In this document: piece after piece, positions 63,967 through 64,000 of the stretch
How positions within the stretch are numbered: position 1 is the first letter of the stretch
Layout of the letters: every line of letters begins with the position of its first letter
Assembly: GCF_014648495.1 (NCBI RefSeq)
Contig: NZ_BMRF01000007.1
Span: 124,001-188,000, forward strand
Source of the DNA: Actinomadura cremea
Lineage (GTDB): Bacteria; Actinomycetota; Actinomycetes; Streptosporangiales; Streptosporangiaceae
DNA length: 64,000 bases
Direction: 5' to 3'
Translations under genes and position numbers: made by a program
Notes under the pieces: model-generated
Database searches by the model: none
What the model was told of the DNA's origin: nothing
The model's input: the letters and a program-made list of their open reading frames with translations, nothing else

Positions 63967-64000
63967 TCAGACCGCCGAGTCGAAGTTGATGGCGCTGTAG
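63967..64000 (-). CDS. C-terminal end of a gene cut by the window edge
   Basis: The minus strand reads YSAINFDSAV and a stop at 63967, just beyond a bidirectional terminator, which is where a gene end is expected. Only ten residues are visible, so no family can be named. Confidence 0.4.
   Translation of the reverse strand, partial: YSAINFDSAV

Overview
The window comes from a high-GC, GC-biased-codon actinobacterium. Starts are often GTG or TTG, many genes abut or overlap by 1-4 bp, and several genes carry a -10-like hexamer only 6-7 bp before the start codon (leaderless mRNAs). The block eno, divIC, DUF501, ppx, NDH-2, a mycothiol S-conjugate amidase (mca), DUF2510, DUF4307 and DUF1707 proteins and a decayed DUF397-like gene all point to a filamentous member of the Streptosporangiales, most plausibly Thermomonosporaceae (Actinomadura-like). 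The assignment is inferred from gene content, not from a marker gene. The window looks like core chromosome: I see no phage, insertion sequence, CRISPR array or replication origin.

Layout. 1-7003: end of a divergent membrane protein, then eno-divIC-DUF501-ppx, a DUF2510 gene, a family-5-type uracil-DNA glycosylase and a type II NADH dehydrogenase. 7071-7143: an isolated tRNA-like gene with class I shape, a UAA anticodon and C instead of U at position 33. 7256-12814: Bax inhibitor-1 family membrane protein, a small DUF4287-like protein, thiolase, SGNH hydrolase, cystathionine beta-synthase. 12834-13098: three strong hairpins and a broken DUF397-like remnant. 13114-18425: MMPL exporter, cystathionine gamma-synthase/lyase, secreted esterase, then the end of a minus-strand MoxR ATPase/VWA/membrane-protein operon that reaches 21922. 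22101-25518: FIST sensor-domain protein, ROK kinase, threonine ammonia-lyase. 25519-30636: two paralogous M1 metallopeptidases (one secreted, one lipoprotein) and two RDD membrane proteins.

30767-40934: hpd divergent from an Lrp/AsnC regulator, greA, DUF4307 divergent from mca, a TPR protein resembling the tail of an AfsR-type regulator, a PPOX-type flavoprotein, ribonuclease Z, a disulfide oxidoreductase and a DUF255 thioredoxin-domain protein. 41137-48912: NlpC/P60 hydrolase, a histidine kinase made of two tandem kinase halves (the first degenerate), its LuxR-type response regulator, a MacB-like ABC transporter, and a probably autoregulated small protein with a palindrome over its start codon. 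49061-64000: an unknown protein, a short-chain-type cis-isoprenyl transferase, PIN-PhoH, a transglycosylase, fumarase class II, a Ser/Thr kinase, fumarase class I, a MocR/PdxR regulator, an MFS transporter, an ABC-2 drug-type exporter, a DUF1707 protein and the tail of one more gene.

How genes work together: cbs and metB can form a transsulfuration pair; hpd and the Lrp gene share a control region with direct repeats; HK-RR-ABC form a plausible envelope-stress or drug-response module; moxR-vwa-membrane protein are one operon. All functions are read from sequence motifs and remembered families; no database search was possible.
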